Assembly: GCA_013151365.1 (NCBI GenBank)
Contig: JAADIK010000153.1
Coordinates: 1-54,893 of the forward strand
Length of the DNA: 54,893 nt
From: Deltaproteobacteria bacterium
Lineage (GTDB): Bacteria > Desulfobacterota > Desulfobulbia > Desulfobulbales > Desulfobulbaceae
Direction of reading: 5' to 3'
Shown here in pieces: positions 25,408 to 34,138 of this stretch. A program made the translations under genes and the position numbers. Position 1 is the stretch's first letter. Every line of letters starts with the position of its first letter. The notes beneath the pieces are model-generated. The model was not told the origin of the DNA and did no database searches. It saw only the letters and a program-made list of their open reading frames with translations.

Positions 25408-25627
25408 CTGAATCCGTGAGCGTTCGAGAACGGTGCAGATGCAAGGCGGCGACGAGGTTGATTATCCTGGTGTGATATCAACGAGTTGCCAACGCAGCGC
25501 AGATGCGCCGTTCTCGGGCGCCCCGCAGGGCGGCGCGGTGAAACCGGAAAATGCGTTTATTCAGCATATAATACAATAAATTCCATATATTGCATGAAAT
25601 ATTACCTCAAGCCGTCACGGATTCAGG
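25408..25627 (-). repeat. dispersed element family 1, complete (copy 5)
   Basis: A full copy in inverse orientation: CTGAATCCGTGAGCGTTCGAG at its left in the window, the long hairpin, the GC hairpin, the AT-rich half and CCGTCACGGATTCAGG. It fills most of the gap between the divergent tatC and serS genes; the remaining bases show no gene. The preceding AACTGTTA resembles an end fragment of palindromic family 2. Confidence 0.92.
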
Positions 25628-25711
25628 TTACTGCAATAGCAGTTGCTTTCCGGCAAACGTCATGATAGTAAGAGTCCATCCATAAACACCAGAAAAACAA
25701 AAACCTGAATC

Positions 25712-26983
25712 ATGCTTGAATTACGCTTTATCCGTGAACATATCGACCTGGTACGAAAAAAGACCGCCCTGCGCCGCCTCGACCCGGCCATCATCGACCG
25801 GTTTACCGCGACCGATTCCCGGCGACTCGCCCTGCTCGGGGAGGTTGAAAGTCTAAAAAACCTGCGCAACACGGTTTCACAGGAGATTGCCGAGCTGAAA
25901 AAAACCGGCGCCCATGACCAGGCCGAACCGCTCATCACCAAAATGCGCGAGGTTTCGGCCCGGATCAGGGAGCTGGACAATGAGCTGGCCGAGGTGCAGA
26001 CGCGCCTGAACGATATTGTCATGGCCATTCCCAACCTGTGCGACGACTCCGTGCCCGAGGGCGACAACGACAGCGACAACATCGAGATCAGGAAGTGGGG
26101 GGAGATTCCGGAGTTTACCTTTACGCCGCGGCCGCACTGGGAAATCGGCGAAGAGCTGGACATCCTGGATTTCGAGACCTCGGCCAAGCTGGCCGGAGCG
26201 CGGTTCGCCATCCTCAAGGGTTTCGGCTCCCGCCTCTCCAGGGCGCTCGTCAATTTCTTCCTCGACCTCCATACCCAGAAACACGGCTACACCGAGATAC
26301 TGCCGCCGTTCATGGTCAACAGCAAGACCATGACCGGCACCGGCCAGCTGCCCAAATTCGCCGACGACCTGTTTCGCATCCAGGACTGGGACCTGTGGCT
26401 GATTCCCACGGCCGAGGTGCCGGTCACCAACATCCACAGCGGCGAGACCCTGGTCGAGGACGACCTGCCGTTGAAATATACGGCCTACACTCCCTGTTTC
26501 CGCTCCGAGGCCGGGTCATACGGCAAAGATACGAGGGGCCTTATCCGCCAGCACCAGTTTGAAAAGGTGGAACTGGTCAAATTCACCACGCCGCAAACAT
26601 CGGAGCAGGAACTGAACGCCTTGCTGGCCGATGCCGAAGAGGTGCTGCAACTGCTGCGCCTGCCCTACCGGGTCGTGCAGCTCTGCGGTGGCGATCTCGG
26701 TTTCTCCGCCGCCAAGACCTATGACATCGAAGTGTGGCTGCCGGGGCAGAGCGCCTACCGGGAGATATCCTCCTGCTCCAACTACCATGACTTCCAGGCT
26801 CGGCGCATGGGCATCCGCTACCGGCCGGCCGGCGAAAAGAAAAGCCGCCTGGTGCATACCCTGAACGGCAGCGGCCTGGCCGTCGGCAGGACCCTGCTGG
26901 CCATCATGGAGAATTACCAGCAGGAAGACGGAACGATCCGGTTACCCGAGGTCCTGCAGCCCTACTTTGAAAAGCGTTTTTAG
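25712..26983 (+). CDS. serS: seryl-tRNA synthetase
   Basis: Class II synthetase charging tRNA-Ser. 423 residues with an N-terminal long coiled-coil arm (about 30-100), TAEVPVTNIHSGE (motif 2 region), FRSEAGSYGKDTRGLIRQHQF, the EISSCSNYHDFQARRM motif and the C-terminal motif 3 LNGSGLAVGRTLLAIMEN. Full length. The 3' end overlaps the convergent ddl gene by 42 bp. Confidence 0.97.
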   Translation: MLELRFIREHIDLVRKKTALRRLDPAIIDRFTATDSRRLALLGEVESLKNLRNTVSQEIAELKKTGAHDQAEPLITKMREVSARIRELDNELAEVQTRLNDIVMAIPNLCDDSVPEGDNDSDNIEIRKWGEIPEFTFTPRPHWEIGEELDILDFETSAKLAGARFAILKGFGSRLSRALVNFFLDLHTQKHGYTEILPPFMVNSKTMTGTGQLPKFADDLFRIQDWDLWLIPTAEVPVTNIHSGETLVEDDLPLKYTAYTPCFRSEAGSYGKDTRGLIRQHQFEKVELVKFTTPQTSEQELNALLADAEEVLQLLRLPYRVVQLCGGDLGFSAAKTYDIEVWLPGQSAYREISSCSNYHDFQARRMGIRYRPAGEKKSRLVHTLNGSGLAVGRTLLAIMENYQQEDGTIRLPEVLQPYFEKRF

Positions 26984-27955
26984 GGCTCCCCCTGAGGACC
27001 CGGCCGGCACGGAAAAGCCGTGCTCACCCCGTTCCAGGGCCAGTTCGATCAACCGGTCAAGCAGGGCTGAAAATGAGAGCCCGGCCTGGGCGGCGGCCTG
27101 CGGCAGCAGGCTGGTCGGCGTCATGCCCGGGATGGTGTTGGTTTCCAGAATAAAAATGTCCTCGCCCCTGACAATCATGTCGGTCCGGCTGTAGCCCCGC
27201 AGTTGCAGGACGCGGTGGGCGATAAGGCCGTACTCCTGCGCCTTGCTCCTGATCCCGTCACTGACCTCGGCCGGGCACACCTCCCTAGTTGCGCCGGGTT
27301 TGTATTTGGCCTCGTAATCAAAAAAATCATACTGCTCCCCCGGAATAACCTCCACCAGCGGCAGGGCGGTCAGCTCATCGTTGCCGAGCACCCCGACGGT
27401 GATCTCCCGGCCCCTGATAAACTCCTCCACCATGACCTGGCGGTCATGGGCAAAGGCATTTTGCAGGGCCTCGGACAGTCCCCCCGCCTCCCGGACAACG
27501 GACATGCCGATACTGGAGCCCTGCCGGACCGGCTTGACCACCAGGGGCAGCCGCAACCGCTCAAGCAGCGGCCCCGGGTCCCGGACATCATCAGGGCTTG
27601 CCATCTCCCACGAGGCCACGGGCAGGCCATGCAGCCGATAGAGGGTCTTGGCCAGGTTTTTGTCCATGGCCAGGGCGCTGCCCAGTACGCCCGCGCCCTG
27701 GTAGGGAATGCCGAGCAACTCAAGAAAGCCCTGCATGGTCCCGTCCTCGCCGTGAATGCCATGCAGCAGGATAAACGCCACATCAAGTTGCGCGGCATCC
27801 GCGGCGAGCCGGGGCAGGTCGGTTGCCGGGTCATAGCGGCTGACTTTATACTTTTGCGGGTCCAGCGCCTTGGCCACTCCCGCCGCGCCCTGCAGCGACA
27901 CCTTTCGTTCCCCTGATGTACCGCCGGCGATGAGGGCCAGCCGTAATCTGCTCAT
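26942..27955 (-). CDS. ddl: D-alanine--D-alanine ligase
   Basis: ATP-grasp ligase making D-Ala-D-Ala for peptidoglycan. 337 residues from the ATG at 27955 (GAGGAAC four bases upstream); a longer frame upstream is rejected. Motifs are GGTSGERKVSLQG, LLHGIHGEDGTMQG, the ATP-grasp VVKPVRQGSSIGM, YDFFDYEAKY, YSRTDMIV and ILETNTIPGMTPTSLLPQAA. Its 3' end overlaps serS tail to tail. No other murein genes are adjacent. Confidence 0.95.
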   Translation of the reverse strand: MSRLRLALIAGGTSGERKVSLQGAAGVAKALDPQKYKVSRYDPATDLPRLAADAAQLDVAFILLHGIHGEDGTMQGFLELLGIPYQGAGVLGSALAMDKNLAKTLYRLHGLPVASWEMASPDDVRDPGPLLERLRLPLVVKPVRQGSSIGMSVVREAGGLSEALQNAFAHDRQVMVEEFIRGREITVGVLGNDELTALPLVEVIPGEQYDFFDYEAKYKPGATREVCPAEVSDGIRSKAQEYGLIAHRVLQLRGYSRTDMIVRGEDIFILETNTIPGMTPTSLLPQAAAQAGLSFSALLDRLIELALERGEHGFSVPAGSSGGALKTLFKVGLQDLG

Positions 27956-27989
27956 AGTTCCTCCCCGGGACCCGCTTCCATCTCGTTCA

Positions 27990-28208
27990 CCTGAATCCGT
28001 GACGACTTGAGGTGGTAATCCATGCAATATATGGAATTTATTGCCTTGTTGTTGAATAAACGCATTTTCCGGTCTTCACCGCGCCGTCCTCCGGGGTGCC
28101 CGATAACGGCGCATCTGCTGCGTTGGCAACTCGTTGATATCACACCAGGACAATCAACATCGTTGCCGCCTTGCATCTACACCTTTCTTGAACACTCACG
28201 GATTCAGG
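27990..28208 (+). repeat. dispersed element family 1, complete (copy 6)
   Basis: A full-length copy with both termini (CCTGAATCCGTGACG at left, CACGGATTCAGG at right) and the long hairpin. It occupies the gap between the divergent ddl and glcD genes, leaving about 35 and 80 bp for their promoters. Confidence 0.92.
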
Positions 28209-28290
28209 CACCAAATAACATGACATGTTGAATAACAACATTTTCAATAATTTTCCGTAAAAAATCTGGTTTCCAGCCGCTCTTTTCAGT

Positions 28291-29682
28291 ATGGTCGGGG
28301 ATATGGATCGGGAACTGATAAAAAAACTGCAGAAAATCGTCGGCAACGGGCACCTGACCACTGCGGCCGAAGAGCTGAGCTGTTACAGTTACGACGGCAC
28401 GGGGCGCATCTTCCAGCCCGAGGCGGTTGCCTTTCCCGGCACCCCCGAAGAGATCGCCGCTATCCTGAAACTGGCCAACGAATACCGGTTCCCGGTCGTG
28501 CCCCGCGGCGCCGGCAGCGGCATGACCGGCGGCAGCCTGCCGGTCGCCGGCGGCCTGGTCCTGGCGACCAGCCGGATGAACCGGATCCTGGAGCTTGATC
28601 CGGACAACATGATCGCCGTGGTCGAACCGGGGGTGATCAACGGCGACCTGCAAAAGGCGCTGAAAAAACACCATCTGATCTATCCGCCGGACCCGGCCAG
28701 CCTCAAGTTCTGTTCCATCGGCGGCAATGCCGCCGAATGCGCCGGCGGCCCGAGCGCCGTCAAATACGGGGTCACCAGGGATTATGTTATCGGCCTGGAA
28801 GTGGTGCTGCCCACCGGCGAGATAATGACAACCGGGGTCCGGACCGAGAAAGGGGTGGTCGGCTACGACTTGACCCATCTCTTTATCGGCTCCGAGGGGA
28901 CGCTGTGCATCTTTACCAAGCTGATCCTGCGCCTCCTGCCCCGGCCGGAAACAAAGGCGACCTTCCTGGTGACCTTTGCGTCCCTGCCCGACGCCACCCG
29001 GTTCGCGGCGAAAATCATGGCCGCGGCAATCACGCCCAGTACCCTGGAATACATGGACCGGACCGCCATCAGCGTGGTCGGCGCTGCCATTTCCCCGCCC
29101 CTGCCGGAGAACACGGCTGCCCTGCTGCTGCTGGAGCTCGACGGGACGGGAGCAGAGGTCGAAGGACAGAAACGACGGCTGCTGCCCTTCCTGGAGCAAC
29201 AGGGCATCGCCTACCGCTACGCCGTTGACGAAACGGAGCGCGACCATCTCTGGCAGGCCCGGCGCTCCATATCGCCGGCGACCTTTTCGCTCCGGCCGCA
29301 CAAGATCAGTGAAGACGTGGTGGTTCCCCGTTCAAAGATACCGGATCTCGTCCAGTTCACCGAGGATCTTGCCCGCCGGCTCGACCTGACGATCCTGACC
29401 TTCGGCCATGCCGGTGACGGCAATATTCACGTCAACATCATGATCGACCGCCACAATGCAAGGGAACTCGAAAACGGCAACGTAGCGAGGAAGCGGCTCT
29501 TTGAATTTGTGATCAAACTGGGCGGCACCCTTTCGGGCGAGCATGGAATCGGCATTACCAAGGCGGAATTTCTGCCGCTCGAAATCGAGCCCCGGGCCCT
29601 GGCCGTCATGAAACAGATCAAGCAGCTCTTTGACCCGGCCAATATTCTCAACCCGGGGAAAATTTTTCCCAACGCCTCCTAA
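28291..29682 (+). CDS. glcD: FAD-linked oxidase, glycolate/D-lactate dehydrogenase subunit GlcD-like
   Basis: VAO/PCMH-type flavoprotein of 463 residues that oxidises a 2-hydroxy acid such as glycolate or D-lactate. The FAD-binding region has VPRGAGSGMTGGSLP, VEPGVINGDLQKAL, YPPDPASLKFCSIGGN and FIGSEGTLCIFTK; the cap domain has ILTFGHAGDGNIHVN, GGTLSGEHGIG and the end NPGKIFP. An alternative ATG lies at 28303. No glcE or glcF partner lies next to it, so the electron acceptor is unclear. The stop codon abuts a palindromic repeat. Confidence 0.9.
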   Translation: MVGDMDRELIKKLQKIVGNGHLTTAAEELSCYSYDGTGRIFQPEAVAFPGTPEEIAAILKLANEYRFPVVPRGAGSGMTGGSLPVAGGLVLATSRMNRILELDPDNMIAVVEPGVINGDLQKALKKHHLIYPPDPASLKFCSIGGNAAECAGGPSAVKYGVTRDYVIGLEVVLPTGEIMTTGVRTEKGVVGYDLTHLFIGSEGTLCIFTKLILRLLPRPETKATFLVTFASLPDATRFAAKIMAAAITPSTLEYMDRTAISVVGAAISPPLPENTAALLLLELDGTGAEVEGQKRRLLPFLEQQGIAYRYAVDETERDHLWQARRSISPATFSLRPHKISEDVVVPRSKIPDLVQFTEDLARRLDLTILTFGHAGDGNIHVNIMIDRHNARELENGNVARKRLFEFVIKLGGTLSGEHGIGITKAEFLPLEIEPRALAVMKQIKQLFDPANILNPGKIFPNAS

Positions 29683-29861
29683 GGGCTTGCGCATAAATTA
29701 CTTGGCATTTTCGCATCCCGTCTTCCGGCCATCTTGAGCCGAGCCTCAATCGCAAAATCCTCAACATAACTCTACTATGCCTGCGGTTTTGCTCAATCGG
29801 CCCAACTCAATCTGACCCAAATCCGGGCGCCAATTCTGCCATTAATTTCTGCGCAAGCCCT
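29682..29861. repeat. palindromic repeat family 3, about 180 bp
   Basis: AGGGCTTGCGCATAAATTA at the left end pairs with TAATTTCTGCGCAAGCCCT at the right end (terminal inverted repeats of about 19 bp with one mismatch). Between them lies a second inverted pair (CAATCGCAAAATCCTCA ... TGCGGTTTTGCTCAATCGG). No coding capacity. MITE-like. It starts on the last base of the glcD stop codon. The following 29862-29984 is the rpsU leader. Confidence 0.85.
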
Positions 29862-29984
29862 GAATACCATCCCTTCATGACAATTTTTCATTGACAGATT
29901 TTTTGCGGCAGAATAGAATTATAATTTCTCATATAATTTTTAACCAATCTGGCGGCGATGGCCGTTAAAAGGATGTGATTTAAC

Positions 29985-30179
29985 ATGATCGATGTAGAAG
30001 TAAGAGGCGACATTGAGTACGCGATCCGCCAGCTCAAAAAAAAATTACAGATAGACGGAATAAAACGCGAACTCAAACGGCGTGAATATTACGAAAAACC
30101 CAGTGTCCGCAAACGTCGCAAAAGCGCCGAAGCCCTCCGTAAACTTCGCAAGTTTAACCGCATGAAAAATAATTATTAA
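29985..30179 (+). CDS. rpsU: 30S ribosomal protein S21
   Basis: A 64-residue basic protein with the S21 pattern (VRGDIEYAIRQLKKKLQIDGI, LKRREYYEKPSVRKRRKSAEALRK). It binds the 30S subunit near the 3' end of 16S rRNA and aids initiation. It is followed by a terminator and then by a Xer recombinase gene. Confidence 0.97.
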   Translation: MIDVEVRGDIEYAIRQLKKKLQIDGIKRELKRREYYEKPSVRKRRKSAEALRKLRKFNRMKNNY

Positions 30180-30182
30180 CGA

Positions 30183-30218
30183 CAAAGGCCTGCCGTACGG
30201 CAAACCGGCAGGCCTTTG
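30183..30218 (+). terminator. strong hairpin after rpsU
   Basis: CAAAGGCCTGCCG (30183-30195) and CGGCAGGCCTTTG (30206-30218) form a perfect 13-bp stem with a 10-nt loop. The T-tract is weak, so partial read-through into the recombinase gene is possible. Confidence 0.7.
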
Positions 30219-30256
30219 CCGTTATCTCCGCCACCATCTTCGACCAAGCGAACGTT

Positions 30257-31159
30257 CTGAAACAACAGCGACTTTCAACCTGTCTAGATCTTTTCCTGAA
30301 TTACCTTATTGCCGAGAGACGTCTCGCGCGCAACACCGTTCTCGCCTACGGTTCAGACCTGCGTTTTTTCCTGGACTTTCTTGACCGGTACCGGCTTGAA
30401 CAGCCGGCGGCAATCACCACCGAACATATCCGGGCCTTCTTCCGTCACTGCCACGAACACGAAATAGGCTCCCGCAGCAATGCCAGGCGGCTGGCGGCGC
30501 TTCGCTGTTTTTTTGCTTTCCTCGGCCGGGAAAAATGGCTCACCGCCAACCCGGTGCTTGATATCGACCCGCCCAAGACCGGCCACAGCCTGCCCAAGGC
30601 CCTGAGCATCGCCGAGGTCGAACAGCTCCTGGCGCTGCCGGAAAAAAAAACACCGCTCATCCTGCGCGACTATGCCATGCTGCATCTCATGTATGCCACC
30701 GGCCTGCGGGTCTCGGAACTGGTCCGCCTGCCGGTGCAGGCCTGCAACATGACCAGCTGTCACCTGCGGGTGCTGGGCAAGGGCGACAAAGAACGGCTGG
30801 TGCCCTTTGGCGAGGTGGCCAGGGAACGTATCGAAGACTACCTTGACCAGGGACGGCCGCAACTGGTCAAGAAAAAATCCTGCCCCTTTCTCTTCCTGAA
30901 CAACCGGGGCGGCGCCATGACCCGCAACCGGTTCTGGCAGATCATCAACGGCATCGCCATCCAGGCCGGGACCAGACACCGGATCAGCCCCCACATGCTG
31001 CGCCACTCCTTTGCCACCCACCTGCTGGCAGGCGGTGCCGACCTGCGCGCGGTCCAGATGATGCTCGGCCATGCCGACATCTCCACCACCCAGATTTACA
31101 CCAAAATTGAAACAGACCGCCTCAAAGCCATTCACCAGCGTTTTCATCCCCGGGGATAG
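30257..31159 (+). CDS. xerD: tyrosine recombinase XerC/XerD family, non-canonical start
   Basis: Site-specific recombinase for resolving chromosome dimers. The core-binding N-terminal domain (FLNYLIAERRLARNTVLAYGSDL) and the catalytic domain are intact, with Arg in ATGLRVSEL, Lys in LGKGDKERLVP, HMLRHSFATHLL, LGHADISTTQIYT (His and nucleophile Tyr). The frame is open from 30173 but contains no ATG, GTG or TTG before a GTG at 30554, which lies beyond the core-binding domain. The CTG at 30257 gives 300 residues beginning (M)KQQRLS, the family length, and is the best guess. It may use a near-cognate codon, or the start may be mutated. It follows rpsU by 77 bp with a hairpin between. Confidence 0.85.
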   Translation: MKQQRLSTCLDLFLNYLIAERRLARNTVLAYGSDLRFFLDFLDRYRLEQPAAITTEHIRAFFRHCHEHEIGSRSNARRLAALRCFFAFLGREKWLTANPVLDIDPPKTGHSLPKALSIAEVEQLLALPEKKTPLILRDYAMLHLMYATGLRVSELVRLPVQACNMTSCHLRVLGKGDKERLVPFGEVARERIEDYLDQGRPQLVKKKSCPFLFLNNRGGAMTRNRFWQIINGIAIQAGTRHRISPHMLRHSFATHLLAGGADLRAVQMMLGHADISTTQIYTKIETDRLKAIHQRFHPRG

Positions 31160-31193
31160 GAGGTCGCGGGACCGCCCGAGTCCGGGAAAAATA

Positions 31194-32672
31194 TCAACGC
31201 CAGAGCTCCTTGGTCACGGCCAGCTGCAACATGATGCGGTTATCGGTATAGGAATCACGAACAAGATCCGCATCCTGCTTGTAATAGACATACCGGACAC
31301 TGGCAACAAACCATCTCAGGAAACGGTAATCCAAATTCGCCCCGGCTGAATAACCGTGCTCGATATAGGTTACGTCTCCGACATTCCGCCCCGTCGACGG
31401 CACTCCGTCCCCAACGGCGGCCCGGTAATATTCACCCTGGGGATTGAGAATACCCCGGTAACGATAGAGCCCGAAGATACCGGAGGACAATTTCTCAGTG
31501 AACTGATAGGTCAAATCCGTTCTTGCCTCGACTATATCCGACAGGCCGATATCACCTGCCCCGGTAAAGTTCTCCGTAGCATAAGTTTTCTCAAGCCGGG
31601 CGCTGAAATTCGCATGCTGGTAGGCCCGGGTAAAGGTCAGATACAGGCTGTAAACCCACTCCCCGTTCATATCCTCGGCATCGACATAGGCAGGGCCGCC
31701 GCCGATAATCAGATGGGTCCGCTCGTCCAGGGCATGATCCCAGCCGACAGTGAATTCGTGTACCCATATATCATTACGCCGGTAGTCATCATATCGTGTC
31801 TCCCGGAACTTGTACAGGAAAGGGAAGGTATCGGTGACCCCCTGGTTATAGTCAACGCCGAAGTCTGCCCGATACTCCTCCAGGTCCGAAGATAAACCGG
31901 CGGGAACCCCGTTATCATTATAAAGGCCTTTGATATAATGAAGCTCCAGGTTCGATTTCCACGCCGGGCTGAACCGGTAGGAACAGAGTCCGGAAAAATC
32001 GTGCCGGTCGTATTCCTCGTATTCATCGGCATTGCCGTTATCGCCGGACTCGTTGCGCAGGGCATCGTAGGTATAGCCGACGCCGACGTTACTGTCTTCC
32101 GCATAGGTATAGTCAGTCCTAACGGTTAAATCATTTGTCCAGTACCGTCTTCGTCCTAAATTCCAGGTGAGCTGCGTATCCCTGCTGGCTTGCTCTGCAT
32201 TTTGTGTTGTTGGTCCCTGCGGGGTGCCAGCGGCAGGGCCTTCATGTCCGAGGCGGGAAAAAGGAGTTTCATCTCTCGTGGGATCGGTTGAAAGAACAAA
32301 ATTATTACTGAGCGAAACGTTCCAGTTCCTGGTCAGAGAACGTTGGCCGGCCAAGGTAAGATAATGATCAACATACGAGGTATCACGCAGATCATCATAC
32401 GTCAGTACCGGCCTATATCGCAGCGACAATAAATCATGAATGCCGCTGGACCGGAGCTCGATTTCCGGCCAGACAGACCAATCGCGCCGGTCCCCCTCAT
32501 TGAGGTACGCTTCCGGATTCTCACCCTTGTACGTTCTCTCCCAATAATTATATCCCATGCCGATAGAACCGGTAACAGTAGTTTGCCGGGCGGCGGCGCA
32601 AGAGGGAGCGAAGAGAACGATCACTCCGGACAGGGTCACCGCAAAACGTAACAGCTTGCTATTGTTGAGCAT
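31194..32672 (-). CDS. outer-membrane beta-barrel protein of an exopolysaccharide system
   Basis: A 492-residue exported protein. The ATG at 32672 follows GAGGGGATT and starts a signal peptide (hydrophobic core, cleavage near CAAAR). The rest alternates aromatic and polar residues in strands (YNYWERTY, LSLRYRPVLTYDD, LRLEKT-type pattern) and ends in an aromatic-containing strand, as in barrel porins of the BBP2/PEP-CTERM-associated type. It is 22 bp downstream of a polysaccharide export gene in the same operon, so it is probably the outer-membrane conduit. The identification is by character rather than motif. Confidence 0.7.
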   Translation of the reverse strand: MLNNSKLLRFAVTLSGVIVLFAPSCAAARQTTVTGSIGMGYNYWERTYKGENPEAYLNEGDRRDWSVWPEIELRSSGIHDLLSLRYRPVLTYDDLRDTSYVDHYLTLAGQRSLTRNWNVSLSNNFVLSTDPTRDETPFSRLGHEGPAAGTPQGPTTQNAEQASRDTQLTWNLGRRRYWTNDLTVRTDYTYAEDSNVGVGYTYDALRNESGDNGNADEYEEYDRHDFSGLCSYRFSPAWKSNLELHYIKGLYNDNGVPAGLSSDLEEYRADFGVDYNQGVTDTFPFLYKFRETRYDDYRRNDIWVHEFTVGWDHALDERTHLIIGGGPAYVDAEDMNGEWVYSLYLTFTRAYQHANFSARLEKTYATENFTGAGDIGLSDIVEARTDLTYQFTEKLSSGIFGLYRYRGILNPQGEYYRAAVGDGVPSTGRNVGDVTYIEHGYSAGANLDYRFLRWFVASVRYVYYKQDADLVRDSYTDNRIMLQLAVTKELWR

Positions 32673-32694
32673 AACGAATCCCCTCTTTATCTCT

Positions 32695-33468
32695 TTAATG
32701 AACAACGATCACGTCACCTGACTTGATAACGATATTGTTCCCAAGGTTACGACCCTTGAGAAAATCATTATAATCAAATTCGAAGGTCTTCCCCTTGACG
32801 CCCTTTTTCTGCTTTCCGGTGATACCGGGCGGCGTTTGCCGAATAACAGTCACATCGGATTTGGCCCATTCGGTAAAGCCGCCGGCTTTCGCAATGGCCA
32901 TCACTATCGTGACGGGGAAATCCAAATAGTACAGCCCCGGATGTCGCACCTGGCCCATAATCGTATATTGACGGCTGTTGCTCTGAACAAGCGTTACGGT
33001 CACGCTGGGATTTTCGTAAATGGTACTGTAGAGTTTTTTCAAATAGTCTGAAAGCTGTCTCAGGGTCATGCCGACCACAGACACATCGCCAATATGGAGC
33101 AGTGAAATTCGGCCATCCTGTCGAACTTCGATGCCACCGCCACCTTCACGAACATGATCCCGGCCCCGGACGCCGGTGCGCCCTATCTCGTTTGCGGCCG
33201 CCGGTGGCTGTACCCCTTCCCCCACGGCCATGGATCCTTCGCCGTAAATACTGACGTATAAAATATCCCGATAACCAATCTTATACTCCGGGTCTATCGG
33301 CAGCTTTGCCGAGGCGCCTACAATTTCGTGACGCGCCTTGGCCTTTAACGCCGCATTCGCGGAAACATCAGCTGTGGATTCAGCCGCCTGACACCAGGAG
33401 GCAACGGCAAGTGCAGCAAAGACGAGGAGAATGCCCTGAAATAACAGTCTTGATCCATTGTGCTTCAT
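32695..33468 (-). CDS. periplasmic/outer-membrane polysaccharide export protein (Wza-like)
   Basis: A 257-residue exported protein with a signal peptide (SRLLFQGILLVFAALAVASW in outline, cleaved near QAAES). The poly-export domain begins PEYKIGYRDILYVSIYGEG and has VRQDGRISLLHIGDVSVVGMTLRQL, VTVTLVQSNS, then an SLBB-like block (YTIMGQVRHPGLYYLDFPVTIVMAI) and ends KSGDVIVVH. The ATG at 33468 has GAGGTG eight bases upstream; an ATG two codons earlier is too close to it. It lacks the C-terminal helix of E. coli Wza and probably works with the beta-barrel protein encoded next. Confidence 0.85.
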   Translation of the reverse strand: MKHNGSRLLFQGILLVFAALAVASWCQAAESTADVSANAALKAKARHEIVGASAKLPIDPEYKIGYRDILYVSIYGEGSMAVGEGVQPPAAANEIGRTGVRGRDHVREGGGGIEVRQDGRISLLHIGDVSVVGMTLRQLSDYLKKLYSTIYENPSVTVTLVQSNSRQYTIMGQVRHPGLYYLDFPVTIVMAIAKAGGFTEWAKSDVTVIRQTPPGITGKQKKGVKGKTFEFDYNDFLKGRNLGNNIVIKSGDVIVVH

Positions 33469-33866
33469 ATACATTTCACCTCAAAAGATAACGGAAATCA
33501 TGAATGGTCGCCTTTATGAAAAAAAGCTTATTTTATCGTTACATAAATCTTCATTAATGGTCAAGAAACTTCGGTGCACATAGCGGCGGAAAATCGATCT
33601 CAAAAGAGATCGGGCCGGGCATTCTCCCTTAAAAAATTACCTATTATTTCCAGATGATAGAAAGCAGCCCCCGCCCGCCAGGGCTTGTCTTTCTTATTCC
33701 GGTTTTTTGTAACGGCTACAGTCCGGCAAAAAATCAAAGGTGTTTCTGCCTGAAGAACTACAATCCTTCCCATAACTGTTCCGCATCTTCCCCGGGGTCC
33801 TCAAGCAAGACCTTGCTTTTTACCAAAAGTTTTTTTACCCTGATTCTGTCGGTAGCTTGATTGTGT
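33469..33866. other. intergenic leader region of the export operon
   Basis: No convincing gene. On the minus strand a hairpin (CGATCTC 33596-33602, GAGATCG 33606-33612, 4-nt loop) followed by ATTTT lies about 130 bp before the export gene; it could attenuate the leader. A 68-codon plus-strand frame at 33654 lacks coding character. Confidence 0.4.
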
Positions 33867-34071
33867 CCTGAATCCGTAACGGCTTGAGAAAACCCCATGC
33901 AATATGCGGAATCTATTGCATTATTGCCGAAAGAATGCATTTCCTGTTCTTCACCGCGCCGCCCGATAACGGCGCATTTGCTGCGTTGACAACTCGTTGA
34001 TATCACACCAGGATAATCAACATCGTTGCCGCCGTGCATCTACACCGTTCTCGAACGCTCACGGATTCAGG
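33867..34071 (+). repeat. dispersed element family 1, nearly complete (copy 7)
   Basis: Both termini are present (CCTGAATCCGTAACGG, with one change, and CACGGATTCAGG). The GC hairpin is shortened to GCGCCGCCCGATAAC, and the long hairpin is intact. It lies 68 bp upstream of the phosphoesterase start. Confidence 0.9.
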
Positions 34072-34138
34072 TATATTTTATGTATCTCCCCGGAGAGAGT
34101 GTCGATCCATACATAAAGTCCGCCAAGACGGTCCCCGG

